DNA of 13,644 nt from JAAZAI01 sp050942875 (GTDB lineage: Bacteria; Verrucomicrobiota; Kiritimatiellia; RFP12; UBA3636). Location of the stretch: assembly GCA_050942875.1 (NCBI GenBank), contig JBMNOD010000091.1, positions 1-13,644 on the forward strand, in the 5' to 3' direction. Shown one piece after another: positions 1 to 6,881 of this stretch; position 1 is the stretch's first letter, and each line of letters starts with the position of its first letter. The notes under the pieces were generated by a model. The model was not told the DNA's origin, searched no databases, and saw only the letters and a program-made list of their open reading frames with translations. Position numbers and translations under genes: made by a program.

Positions 1-29
1 CATGGGATCTGGAATTTGGCGTTGGGAAA

Positions 30-83
30 GGGGCACGGACATTCCTGTCCGTGTTCGTCCACGGGTTGGAAAACCCGTGCCCC
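30..83. repeat. Double-hairpin palindromic element (REP-like)
   Basis: Two perfect 8-bp hairpins lie side by side. The first is CACGGACA (34-41), loop TTCC, TGTCCGTG (46-53). The second is CACGGGTT (60-67), loop GGAA, AACCCGTG (72-79). The outer arms can also pair with each other: GGGGCACGG (30-38) is the exact reverse complement of CCGTGCCCC (75-83). The element can therefore fold either as two small hairpins or as one long stem. It lies outside any convincing gene, and the design resembles repetitive extragenic palindromes. Copy number cannot be judged from one window. Confidence 0.7.
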
Positions 84-262
84 TGATTTGCAGCATGAAT
101 TATGGCCGGGTTAGTAGCAAAGATTCCATGGGGAAAGAAGCCGACGACGGAGGTGCAGACCATGGTCGGAAGGCCCATCGACTCGCGGCAAAGCCGCTCC
201 AGCATGCCAAGAGCCGCCGGAACGATCCGGCCGATCTGAAAAAAGAAGCTCGCGACAAAGTC
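84..262. other. Gene-free segment with a diverged copy of a spacer repeat
   Basis: No reading frame here looks like a real gene. Positions 224-237 match 3123-3136 with one mismatch (GATCCGGCYGATCT). In both places a CGACAAAG word (253-260 and 3145-3152) and a GGATCCC word follow downstream, so this looks like the same kind of intergenic sequence as the 3017-3298 spacer. The frame of the neighbouring minus-strand gene stays open past its TGA stop to the window start. That stretch runs through the palindromic element and has no start signal, so I do not call it. Confidence 0.4.
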
Positions 263-287
263 GGATCCCGACCCCGGGATCCTTTTT
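263..287 (+). terminator. Terminator-like hairpin with T-run on the plus strand
   Basis: GGATCCCG (263-270), loop ACCC, CGGGATCC (275-282) form a perfect 8-bp stem directly followed by TTTTT (283-287). The T-run suits transcription in the plus direction, coming from the left of the window. On the minus strand the same hairpin sits a few bases after the TGA stop of the nitronate monooxygenase-like gene, but there it is followed by GACTTTG rather than a U-tract. It could be a weak bidirectional terminator. Confidence 0.5.
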
Positions 288-1717
288 CAGCCGAGAATCG
301 TGCGAATGACGTCGGCGGCGGTGTAGTCGAGGTTGTCGGGTGAACAAAAGCGGCCGATGTTCACCACGTCGTCGCCGAGGGTGATGATGCCGGGTTCGAC
401 ATAGCCGTCGGGGCGTCGTTGGGGGTAGCCGCCTGCGGCCAGCAGGGCGTTGCAGAAGCATTCGCGTCCTTCGCAGTCTTCCGCCTTGCCGCCTTTGGCG
501 ACGTAGGCCGCCACAGGTTCGGACGGGCATCGATAGCCGATCCGTCCATCCGGCTTGCGGTAGATTTCACGCAGGTAGCCGAGGTCGCAGAGCCGACGGC
601 GTGCGGCGGAAACCGCCGGGTCGGAGAGCGTGCCGTCGATCGACGCCACCTTGAACGGGAAGCCGGTGGGCGAGGCAAGCGGATCCGTGAAGACGCGCAT
701 CTCGCCGGCCAGCGTCTTGCGAAGCGCGGCGAGGCGGTAGTCGGTGGGCATGCCGGAATCGGTGCAGAGGGCGAACGGCGTGCCGACCTGGACGCCGGCG
801 GCGCCTTGTTCCACGGCGTAACGATAGGCCTCGGGCGAGCCGAAGCCGCCGGCCAGCCAGAACGGCAGGCCGATTTGGCGGATTTTTTCAAGGGAGACGA
901 CGTCGCGCGGACCATAGATCGGCTGGCCGTCCTCCGTGAATGTCTTGGCGCCCCTGGGGGGTGCGTTGTGGCCCCCGGCGGTGGGCCTTTCGACGACGAA
1001 GCCTTCGATCGAGCTGCCGGCCGTCTGGCGCAGCAGGATGGTGGCGAGCAGATCGGAGGAAACGATTGGAAGGAAGTCGGGACGACGCATCGGTCTGGCG
1101 TCGAAGCCTGGCTCGATGAATTCGGCGGGGTCGAAGGTGCGTCGGCAGGATTCGGATCCGGTGGCGCCACATACTTGGATCGGGTAGGACGCGGCCTCGT
1201 GGCGGGACAGGGCGTCGAGGGCGCGCGGAATGTCGGTGGGGATGCCGGCGCCCATGACGACGACGGCGGCGCCTGCAAGGATCGCGCCATAGAGCGATGG
1301 CAGGTGCGGAATCTGGATTTTTTCGAGATAGTTGATGCCGACGGGATTCGAATGGCCCTCGCGTGCCAGAAAGACTTCGACAAAATTCGAGACGATCATG
1401 AGCTCGTCCGCCCAGCGGTTGCCCTTGACGCTGATCTCCTCGGCCGGGAGATAGGGCTTCGTCGACGGGATGCCGCCGGGAACGAACAGGCGGTCGAGCA
1501 CCCGTTTGCCCATTTCAGGGAAGGGGAAGTGCGCGATTGCGCGCCGGGCCTCGCCGCCCGCGTCGCCGTTTTGGAGACGGCGCGCCAACACCTGGGTGAG
1601 GCCGGTGCCGGAGACGAGTCCGAGCTGGCCGAGCCGCGATACGGCGCGCGCGAGGCGCCAGTTGGAAACGGCAACGCCCATGCCGCCTTGGATGATCTTA
1701 GGTTTCGGGATTTTCAT
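287..1717 (-). CDS. Nitronate monooxygenase / 2-nitropropane dioxygenase-like FMN enzyme
   Basis: A 476-residue TIM-barrel flavoprotein of the NMO/NPD family, which oxidises nitronates or acts as a related FMN-dependent oxidoreductase. Visible family signatures are IIQGGMGVAVS near the N-terminus (residues 8-18), PTAGGHNAPPRG (245-256) with His250 in the place of the family's catalytic His, GLPFWLAGGFGSPE (283-296), and GAAGVQVGTPFALCTDSG (305-322) for FMN phosphate binding. The protein is longer than typical NMOs of about 310-350 residues. The extra C-terminal part has cysteines at 397, 415, 420, 422 and 458, so a metal or iron-sulfur site is possible. The start at 1717 is supported by GAAAGG four bases upstream and by a promoter at 1763-1791. 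It diverges from a LacI-family gene. The substrate is unknown; a PfaD-like or enoyl-reductase role is an alternative. Confidence 0.85.
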   Translation of the reverse strand: MKIPKPKIIQGGMGVAVSNWRLARAVSRLGQLGLVSGTGLTQVLARRLQNGDAGGEARRAIAHFPFPEMGKRVLDRLFVPGGIPSTKPYLPAEEISVKGNRWADELMIVSNFVEVFLAREGHSNPVGINYLEKIQIPHLPSLYGAILAGAAVVVMGAGIPTDIPRALDALSRHEAASYPIQVCGATGSESCRRTFDPAEFIEPGFDARPMRRPDFLPIVSSDLLATILLRQTAGSSIEGFVVERPTAGGHNAPPRGAKTFTEDGQPIYGPRDVVSLEKIRQIGLPFWLAGGFGSPEAYRYAVEQGAAGVQVGTPFALCTDSGMPTDYRLAALRKTLAGEMRVFTDPLASPTGFPFKVASIDGTLSDPAVSAARRRLCDLGYLREIYRKPDGRIGYRCPSEPVAAYVAKGGKAEDCEGRECFCNALLAAGGYPQRRPDGYVEPGIITLGDDVVNIGRFCSPDNLDYTAADVIRTILG

Positions 1718-1762
1718 TTTGCCTTTCGGGTTGCGAAAAAGTCGGGTTGCAAAAAAGATTCA

Positions 1763-1791
1763 AGGTTAGGCCATTCAAACCGTTGAGTCAA
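1763..1791 (-). promoter_or_regulatory. Promoter of the nitronate monooxygenase-like gene
   Basis: On the minus strand TTGACT (1791-1786) is followed after exactly 17 bases by TAACCT (1768-1763). Transcription would start near 1756, about 40 bases before the ATG at 1717. The -35 box lies inside the perfect 13-bp palindrome at 1781-1793. Confidence 0.55.
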
Positions 1792-1793
1792 CG
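1781..1793. promoter_or_regulatory. Perfect 13-bp palindrome, candidate operator
   Basis: CGTTGAGTCAACG is a perfect palindrome around a central G. It covers the -35 box of the leftward promoter and lies just upstream of the rightward lacI-family promoter. That is where a repressor such as the adjacent LacI-family protein could control both genes. That this protein binds here is inference. Confidence 0.4.
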
Positions 1794-1800
1794 TTAAAGA

Positions 1801-1827
1801 AAAAACGCTTGCATCGACCGCGTTTTT
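1801..1827. promoter_or_regulatory. Inverted repeat AAAAACGC-N11-GCGTTTTT, candidate operator
   Basis: Perfect 8-bp arms at 1801-1808 and 1820-1827 flank an 11-base spacer. The repeat overlaps the -35 box (1809-1814) and part of the spacer of the lacI-family promoter. A further GCGTTT half-site starts at 1841, 21 bp (two helical turns) after the one at 1820. The arrangement fits autoregulation by a dimeric repressor. Confidence 0.4.
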
Positions 1828-1837
1828 AGCCTTTAAT
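1809..1837 (+). promoter_or_regulatory. Promoter of the LacI-family gene
   Basis: TTGCAT (1809-1814), a 17-base spacer and TTTAAT (1832-1837) give a good sigma-70 match. The predicted start near 1844 leaves a leader of about 65 bases before the ATG at 1910. Confidence 0.55.
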
Positions 1838-1909
1838 GAGGCGTTTCGATTGTTTAAGTGAATTCCCCTTCCGAGGGGAGAGATGTTTTACACCAGAGGA
1901 TAGATACGG

Positions 1910-3016
1910 ATGCAACGTGCAAGATTGAAGGACATTGCAGAAAAAGTCGGCTGTTCCATTGCAGTGGTTTCTCATGTGGTGAACAATTCGTCGGGCAACA
2001 TCTCCTGTCGTCAGGAGCTGCGGGAGCGGATTCTACGTGTGGCGCGGGAGTTGGATTATGCGCCTCACTATGCAAGTCGCGCGCTCAAACGCCAACATGC
2101 CTTTACGATTGGCGTCTACATCCCGCCTCGGGCGGGGTCCAGCATGGGCTTCGCCTATGAAAGCACGATTCTCATGGGGATCGAGCGGGTTTGCCGGGAG
2201 AAGGCCTACGACCTGCTTGTGATCAGCACGGGAGACGGCCCGCCGGACGTCGAATGCGCGAACAAGCTCAACGCGCGTCGTGTCGATGGCCTCATCCTGC
2301 TGCACGTGGAGGAGGATTCCGAATGGGTTTTTCCGCTGGTTGCGCGAAACTGCAATGTCGTTGCAGTCAACTACTACGGCGCGGCGGACCTTGACACGAT
2401 CAAATTCGACGATGCGGCGGCGAGCGCCATGGCCGTCGCCGAGCTCCACAAGCTGGGGCATCGTCGGATCGGCTATATTGGGGCGATGCATCCCCATGCG
2501 GGGACGGGGGCGGCGGCACGTTTGGAGGGCTTCCTTGCGCAGTGCCGGGAATTTGGCATTGATGCAGGCCCCGACATTGTCTTCGACGAGTCGTTCCCTG
2601 GCTCGCTGACGCTGCAGCGAGGCACGATCCATGAATCCGAGATTGCGAAACAGATTGCCGCCGCCATTCGGGCGATGCCCGTTGGGGAACGGCCGACGGC
2701 GCTTGTGGGCTATTCGGATTACTACGCGATGCATGTGATGCGCGCCTTGTACAATGTGGGCATCGTCTGCCCGGAGCAGATTTCGGTTGTCGGCATCGAC
2801 GGCAGCAGCGTCTGTCTTTGCACGACACCACAGCTTTCCAGCGTGACGCAGCCGCTTTCGGCCATGGGTGGCGAGGCTGCGCGCTTTGTGATTGAGCGGG
2901 CGGAGAGGCAGCAGCCCCTGGGCAAGGGGGCCCTCGAAAACAATGATCGCTGGCTGCGTTGTGCGCAACCGACGTACATCGCCCGCGAGTCGACGGCAGT
3001 GCCGCATGAAGGCTAG
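1910..3016 (+). CDS. LacI-family transcriptional regulator
   Basis: A 368-residue repressor-type protein with the standard LacI/GalR layout. The N-terminal helix-turn-helix (LKDIAEKVGCSIAVVSHVVN, residues 6-25) is followed by a hinge around residues 47-61 (LDYAPHYASRALKR). The rest is a periplasmic-binding-protein-like effector domain starting at FTIGVY and containing the family stretch ISVVGIDGS. The usual VSRVLN of the recognition helix reads VSHVVN here, so the operator may be unusual. AGAGGA lies nine bases before the ATG. The family normally senses a sugar or related small molecule; the ligand here is unknown. It diverges from the nitronate monooxygenase-like gene and probably controls the shared intergenic region and itself. 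A wider role over the sugar genes downstream is possible but unsupported. Confidence 0.92.
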   Translation: MQRARLKDIAEKVGCSIAVVSHVVNNSSGNISCRQELRERILRVARELDYAPHYASRALKRQHAFTIGVYIPPRAGSSMGFAYESTILMGIERVCREKAYDLLVISTGDGPPDVECANKLNARRVDGLILLHVEEDSEWVFPLVARNCNVVAVNYYGAADLDTIKFDDAAASAMAVAELHKLGHRRIGYIGAMHPHAGTGAAARLEGFLAQCREFGIDAGPDIVFDESFPGSLTLQRGTIHESEIAKQIAAAIRAMPVGERPTALVGYSDYYAMHVMRALYNVGIVCPEQISVVGIDGSSVCLCTTPQLSSVTQPLSAMGGEAARFVIERAERQQPLGKGALENNDRWLRCAQPTYIARESTAVPHEG

Positions 3017-3033
3017 CCCGAGGCTGGCCGTTT
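3011..3033 (+). terminator. Hairpin at the end of the LacI-family gene
   Basis: GGCTAGCC (3011-3018), loop CGA and GGCTGGCC (3022-3029) pair over eight bases with one G-U pair, followed by GTTT. The stem contains the TAG stop codon of the regulator. The U-tract is short, so this is a weak terminator candidate. Confidence 0.35.
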
Positions 3034-3102
3034 CGGCGCTGGCTCGGCATCCAATTTCAAGCATCGAACCCTGCTGGCCAGAGCAAGTGCCCGGGTTTCC
3101 TG

Positions 3103-3137
3103 AAGATCAGTCCAATCGGTCTGATCCGGCTGATCTT
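3103..3137. repeat. Inverted repeat in the lacI-HD spacer
   Basis: AAGATCAG (3103-3110) is the exact reverse complement of CTGATCTT (3130-3137), with a 19-base loop. Two more pairs, one of them G-T, extend the stem inward. It precedes the CGACAAAG repeats and may be a structural part of the same intergenic element. A transcription terminator is less likely because no T-run follows. Confidence 0.45.
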
Positions 3138-3142
3138 GAAGA

Positions 3143-3166
3143 TTCGACAAAGCTTTCGACAAAGTT
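3143..3166 (+). repeat. Two 12-bp tandem units (TTCGACAAAGCT / TTCGACAAAGTT)
   Basis: Two adjacent 12-base units start at 3143 and 3155 and differ at one position. The core CGACAAAG recurs with the same 12-base period at 3205-3238, as a single copy at 3286-3293, and outside this spacer at 253-260 and 13481-13488. Confidence 0.6.
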
Positions 3167-3178
3167 GCCCAAGGCATT

Positions 3179-3199
3179 AGCCGCTAGCCACTGGCCGCT
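3179..3199 (+). repeat. Three 7-bp tandem units (AGCCGCT, AGCCACT, GGCCGCT)
   Basis: Three consecutive heptamers related to AGYCGCY. The same period and consensus recur at 3254-3280 and, in a different spacer, at 6882-6913. Confidence 0.55.
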
Positions 3200-3202
3200 G
3201 AG

Positions 3203-3238
3203 ATCGACAAGGTTTGCGACAAAGATCGCGACAAAGCC
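3203..3238 (+). repeat. Three 12-bp tandem units with CGACAARG core
   Basis: The units have cores at 3205 (CGACAAGG), 3217 (CGACAAAG) and 3229 (CGACAAAG), exactly 12 bases apart. They match the pair at 3143-3166. Confidence 0.6.
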
Positions 3239-3253
3239 GCCTCCGGATCCCCT

Positions 3254-3280
3254 AGCCGCCAGCCGCCAGCCGCCAGCCGC
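3254..3280 (+). repeat. Heptamer tandem array (AGCCGCC) x ~4
   Basis: AGCCGCC is repeated three times without change, with a fourth unit AGCCGC at 3275-3280. This is the cleanest heptamer array in the window. A CGACAAAG core follows at 3286. A perfect palindrome GACAAA-GT-TTTGTC (3287-3300) then runs into the stop codon of the HD-domain gene. Confidence 0.7.
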
Positions 3281-3298
3281 TTCTTCGACAAAGTTTTG

Positions 3299-3916
3299 TC
3301 ACTTGAGCTGCCGGAAGAAGTCGTCCATTTGCGCGATCCGGAGTTCGAGCATGCGGCGGGAGGCCGTGAAGTTGATGGAGCGGCGGGCTTCGCGGCGCCA
3401 GGAGCACATGTATTCCGAGGTGAACCAATCGGTGTTCGTGCGGGCGGGCGTGAAGTCCTTGTGCGCGGCCCAGTGGAGGGTGAGCCAGATGCCGGGGACG
3501 CCGAAGTGGTCGAGCATGTCGGCGTCCTGGACGATCAGGATTTCCTTGGGCCACGCGGGCTTGTCCTTGCCGTCGAACCAGATGCTGTTCGGGCGGTCGT
3601 AGTGGTGGAGGACGATCTGCGCCACGGCCTCGAGGTCGTCGGCGTCCATGAGGTCGGCGAACTCGGCCCGGACGATGTCCGCGCCTTTTTCGCCGTGCGA
3701 TTCGTTCTCGCGGGTCGTCGCCTTGCCGATGTCGTGGAGGAGCGCGCCGATGGCGAGATGGTCGCGGTTGACGTCGAGCTTCTCGCGCTGGGCGATGTCG
3801 AGGGCGAGGGCTTCGACGCGCTGGCCGTGGTGGAGGCGGTACCCGGGTTCGCACGGGGGCTCGGGAATGCCGGTCATCTTTTCGACGGCGCGGGCTCTGA
3901 TGGCTTCGATGTTCAT
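3299..3916 (-). CDS. HD-domain phosphohydrolase
   Basis: A 205-residue HD-superfamily protein; such enzymes are metal-dependent phosphohydrolases, often acting on nucleotides. The metal-binding pattern is visible: His30 in HGQRVE, His61-Asp62 in GALLHDIGK, His74 in HGEKGAD, His104-His105 in IVLHHYD, and Asp131/Asp133 in VQDADMLDHFG. I start at 3916 rather than the further ATG at 3943. The 3916 ATG overlaps the TGA of the upstream methyltransferase gene as ATGA, and AGGAGG lies 11 bases before it inside that gene, which points to translational coupling. It is the last gene of the metG operon. The substrate is unknown. Confidence 0.8.
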   Translation of the reverse strand: MNIEAIRARAVEKMTGIPEPPCEPGYRLHHGQRVEALALDIAQREKLDVNRDHLAIGALLHDIGKATTRENESHGEKGADIVRAEFADLMDADDLEAVAQIVLHHYDRPNSIWFDGKDKPAWPKEILIVQDADMLDHFGVPGIWLTLHWAAHKDFTPARTNTDWFTSEYMCSWRREARRSINFTASRRMLELRIAQMDDFFRQLK

Positions 3917-4677
3917 GTGTTGTCGTACCTCCTGCGGATGCATTGGGCGGCGATGGCGAAGGCCGCCACGACGTTGAGCGAGTTCTTCATCCCGTGGCCG
4001 GCGATCGAGACGATGGCGTCGGCCCGGGCCAGGGTTTCGGGGTCGAGTCCGAATCGTTCGTTGCCGAGCAGCAGGGCGGCGGGGAATGCGTAGTCGCAGG
4101 CTGCGACGTCCTGCGCGTGCTCGGCGGTTTCAAGTGCGTAGAGGCGGCGTCCGTCGGCGCGGAGCGCGTCGAGGGCGTCTCCGACGCGGTCGAAGGCGCG
4201 CCAGGGGACGAGGCTGTCGGCGCCCATGGCGGCGCGCGCCACGTGGGGGTGCTCCGGCGTGGCGGTGTAGCCACACAGCCACACGGCGCGGGCGCCGAAG
4301 AATTCGGCGGTGCGGAAGATGCCGCCGGTGTTGACGGCGGAGCGGATGTTGTCGGCCACGACGACGAGCGGGAGCGGCGCGGCGGCGGGGGCGGCGCGGT
4401 CGTGGGAGACGAGGCCCATGTCGGCGTCGGCGACGCGGTCGCGGGCGGCGACGCGCTCGACGGGGACGAGGGCGCAGAGGAGCTGGCGGTCGGCGAGACC
4501 GGTCTCGAGGAGGCGGGCGAGCCGGCGCAGGCGGTCGACGCCGGATCCCTCGAAGAACGCGCGCGCCTCGGCGACCCGGGCGTCGCGGCCGGGGTCGGCT
4601 TCGGGAAGCTCGGCGATGGCCTTGAGGAGGCGCAGCGCCGTCTTCCACTGGGGCAGGGCTTCGGGGGAGGGGGTCAT
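3913..4677 (-). CDS. TrmH/SpoU-family (SPOUT) RNA 2'-O-methyltransferase
   Basis: A 254-residue SPOUT methyltransferase, likely transferring a methyl group from S-adenosylmethionine to a ribose of tRNA or rRNA. The three knot motifs are clear. Motif 1 is NIRSAVNTGGIFRTAEFFG (residues 110-128), motif 2 is LLLGNERFGL (202-211), and motif 3 is SIAGHGMKNSLNVVAAFAIA (224-243). The N-terminal 100 residues are a charged helical extension not typical of TrmL, so RNA position and base cannot be assigned. The ATG lies nine bases after the metG stop with no good ribosome-binding site, and the gene overlaps the HD-domain gene by four bases. This suggests one transcript from the metG promoter. Pairing with metG fits a translation-related role. 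Confidence 0.88.
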   Translation of the reverse strand: MTPSPEALPQWKTALRLLKAIAELPEADPGRDARVAEARAFFEGSGVDRLRRLARLLETGLADRQLLCALVPVERVAARDRVADADMGLVSHDRAAPAAAPLPLVVVADNIRSAVNTGGIFRTAEFFGARAVWLCGYTATPEHPHVARAAMGADSLVPWRAFDRVGDALDALRADGRRLYALETAEHAQDVAACDYAFPAALLLGNERFGLDPETLARADAIVSIAGHGMKNSLNVVAAFAIAAQCIRRRYDNT

Positions 4678-4686
4678 ATCATGTTG

Positions 4687-6714
4687 TTACGCGACGGGAT
4701 CGCCGGGGCTGGCGCCCTCGGCGGGGGAGACGATGCGGAACTGGTCGCCGTCGACGCCGGCGGCGAGCGCCATGCCTTCGGAGAGGCCGAAGCGCATTTT
4801 CCGGGGCTTGAGGTTGGCGACGACGACGATGAGGGCGCCGTTGAGCACGGCGGGGTTGGGGTACGAGGCGCGGATGCCGGAGAGGATCGTGCGTTTGCCG
4901 AGGGGGCCGAGGTCGAGCGCGAGGCGGACGAGCTTGTCGGCGCCGTCGACGGTCTCGGCGTTGTCGATGCGGGCGACGCGGAGGTCGACGGCGTCGAAGG
5001 CGGCGAAGTCGATCTCGGGCTTGAGCGCCACGGGGTCGGATTCGGGGGCCGGCGTTTCAACGGGCCGGGGCTGGGCGACGCGGGATTTCTCCACCATGGC
5101 GGCGACCTGCTCGGGCTGGATGCGCACGGCGAGGTACTCGTAGGGGGCGATGGCGCGGTTTTCGAGGGCGGTCTGGAGCGAGGCCCAGGTGTAGGGCGCT
5201 TCGCCGAAGAGCCTGGCGACCTTTTCGGCGTAGCGCGGCAGGATCGGCTGGAGGTAGATCGCGATGACGCGGAAGAGGTTGAGGACGTTGGTGAGCGTCC
5301 GGCGGGTCGCTTCGAGGTCGGTCTTGACGGTCTTCCAGGGCTGGGCGGCGTCGAAGTACTCGTTGGCGGCGTCGGCGATGCGGCAGACTTCGACGGGGAC
5401 CTGCGAGAAGCGGCGGGACTCGTAGTGCTCCGCGATGGTCTCGGCGCGGGCGCGGGCCTCTTCGAGGAGGAGGCGGCCCTTTTCGTCCATCTCGCCCATG
5501 CGCCCGCCGAGGTTCTTGTGGAGCATCTGGGCGCCGCGCGAGGCGAGGTTGGTGATTTTGCCGACGAGGTCGCTGTTGACGCGCTGGGCGAAGTCCTCGA
5601 GGTTGAGGTCGACGTCGTCGGTGGTGTTGTTGATCTTGCAGGCGTAGTAGTAGCGCAGGCCGGCGGGGTCGAGGTGGTCGAGGTAGGTGCGGGCGTTGAT
5701 GAAGGTGCCGCGGGACTTGCTCATCTTCTCGCCGTTGACGGTGAGGAAGCCGTGGACGAAGACCTGGTCGGGGCCCTTGAAGTCGGAGGCGTGGAGGATG
5801 GCGGGCCAGAAGAGGCAGTGGAAGCGGACGATGTCCTTGCCGATGAAGTGGTAGAGCTCGGCGTCGGGGTTGTTCCACCAGAGGTCGAAGCTCTCGTTGT
5901 TTTTGATGCACCAGTTTTGGAGCGACGCCATGTAGCCGACGGGGGCGTCGAGCCAGACGTAGAAGTACTTGCCGGGGTGGCCGGGGATTTCGATGCCGAA
6001 GTAGGGGGCGTCGCGGGAGATGTCCCAGGGGAGGAGCCTGGCGTCGGGGCCGAACCATTCGAGGAGCTTGTTGGCGACGTCGGTGGCGACGTGGTCCCGG
6101 AGCCAGGCGGCGAGGTAGTTGCGGAAGAGCTCCAGCTTGAAGAAGATGTGCTCGCTGTTGCGGACTTCGGGCTTGGCCTTGCCGCAGACGGAGCAGCGGG
6201 CGTCCGCCATGTCGGCGGGGGAGTAGGTGGCGCCGCACTGTTCGCAGGTGTCGCCGTACTGGTCGGGCGCGCCGCAGTGGGGGCAGGTGCCGCGGACGAA
6301 GCGGTCGGGGAGGAACATGTCGTCGTTCGGGCAGTAGAGCTGGGGCACGTCCTCGTAGAAGATCGCGTTGTTCTTCTGCAGGCGCTTGAAGATGGTGTGG
6401 CAGAGGTCGCGGTTTTCGGGCGAGTGGGTGGTGTAGTAGTTGTCGAAGGCGATTTCGAAGTCGGCGAAGTCCTTCGTGTGGCGCGCGTAGCTCGCCTCGA
6501 TGAGCTGCTCGGGCGTGATGCCGTCCTGGCGGGCGCGGATCATGATCGGGGTGCCGTGGGTGTCGTCGGCGCAGACGTAGACGCATTCATGGCCGCGCAT
6601 CTTCTGGAAGCGCACCCAGAAGTCGGTCTGGAGGTATTCGACGAGATGGCCGATGTGGATGTCCCCGTTGGCGTAGGGGAGCGCGGAGGTGACGACGATG
6701 CGACGTTTTTGCAT
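4687..6714 (-). CDS. metG: Methionyl-tRNA synthetase
   Basis: A 675-residue class I aminoacyl-tRNA synthetase that charges tRNA-Met with methionine. The HIGH motif is residues 20-23, after the SALPYANGDIH start typical of MetG. KMSKS is residues 330-334. The zinc-knuckle insert has CPHC (144-147) and CEQC (157-160) plus CSVC (174-177). A C-terminal OB-fold tRNA-binding domain (EMAPII/Trbp111-like, about 567-675) follows a Pro-rich linker. Length fits the long, dimeric MetG form. I start at 6714 because MQKRRIVVTSALPYANG matches family N-termini. The ATG further upstream at 6798 lies in the -35 box of a strong promoter, so it cannot be in the transcript. It leads an operon with the SPOUT methyltransferase and HD-domain genes. 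Confidence 0.97.
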   Translation of the reverse strand: MQKRRIVVTSALPYANGDIHIGHLVEYLQTDFWVRFQKMRGHECVYVCADDTHGTPIMIRARQDGITPEQLIEASYARHTKDFADFEIAFDNYYTTHSPENRDLCHTIFKRLQKNNAIFYEDVPQLYCPNDDMFLPDRFVRGTCPHCGAPDQYGDTCEQCGATYSPADMADARCSVCGKAKPEVRNSEHIFFKLELFRNYLAAWLRDHVATDVANKLLEWFGPDARLLPWDISRDAPYFGIEIPGHPGKYFYVWLDAPVGYMASLQNWCIKNNESFDLWWNNPDAELYHFIGKDIVRFHCLFWPAILHASDFKGPDQVFVHGFLTVNGEKMSKSRGTFINARTYLDHLDPAGLRYYYACKINNTTDDVDLNLEDFAQRVNSDLVGKITNLASRGAQMLHKNLGGRMGEMDEKGRLLLEEARARAETIAEHYESRRFSQVPVEVCRIADAANEYFDAAQPWKTVKTDLEATRRTLTNVLNLFRVIAIYLQPILPRYAEKVARLFGEAPYTWASLQTALENRAIAPYEYLAVRIQPEQVAAMVEKSRVAQPRPVETPAPESDPVALKPEIDFAAFDAVDLRVARIDNAETVDGADKLVRLALDLGPLGKRTILSGIRASYPNPAVLNGALIVVVANLKPRKMRFGLSEGMALAAGVDGDQFRIVSPAEGASPGDPVA

Positions 6715-6769
6715 GGATGGAAATTTCCGAGGAGAAAGAGAGCTTGTCAAAGCTTCGAAAGCGAGGCTG

Positions 6770-6798
6770 ATTTTACCAGAAGGAGCGGCGCAAGTCAA
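6770..6798 (-). promoter_or_regulatory. Promoter of the metG operon
   Basis: On the minus strand TTGACT (6798-6793), a 17-base spacer and TAAAAT (6775-6770), with TGG directly before the -10 box (extended -10), make the strongest promoter in the window. Transcription would start near 6763, giving a leader of about 49 bases before the metG ATG at 6714. Confidence 0.7.
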
Positions 6799-6881
6799 AA
6801 AGCCTAATCGGTCAGTCGACGGGGCTGGCCTCGAAGCGCTTGTCGCCCAGCCTCGAACCCGCCTCGTCGCCTGCCCGATTG

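Noticed and set aside
2..343. Small open frame on the plus strand at the window start
   Set aside because: It runs through the palindromic element, the terminator hairpin and the end of the minus-strand gene.
419..1786. Open frame of 455 codons on the plus strand
   Set aside because: It mirrors the nitronate monooxygenase-like gene, which has clear motifs on the other strand.
2033..3064. Open frame of 343 codons on the minus strand
   Set aside because: It is a mirror of the LacI-family gene, Arg-rich and without motifs.
3143..3293. A small CRISPR array
   Set aside because: Repeats are only 7 or 12 bases, with no spacers of constant length and no cas genes.
3943..6807. Open frame of 954 codons on the plus strand, rich in Gly, Val, Glu and Ala
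   Set aside because: It is exactly antisense to metG and the SPOUT methyltransferase gene and has no domain signature. High GC at third positions keeps the opposite strand open.
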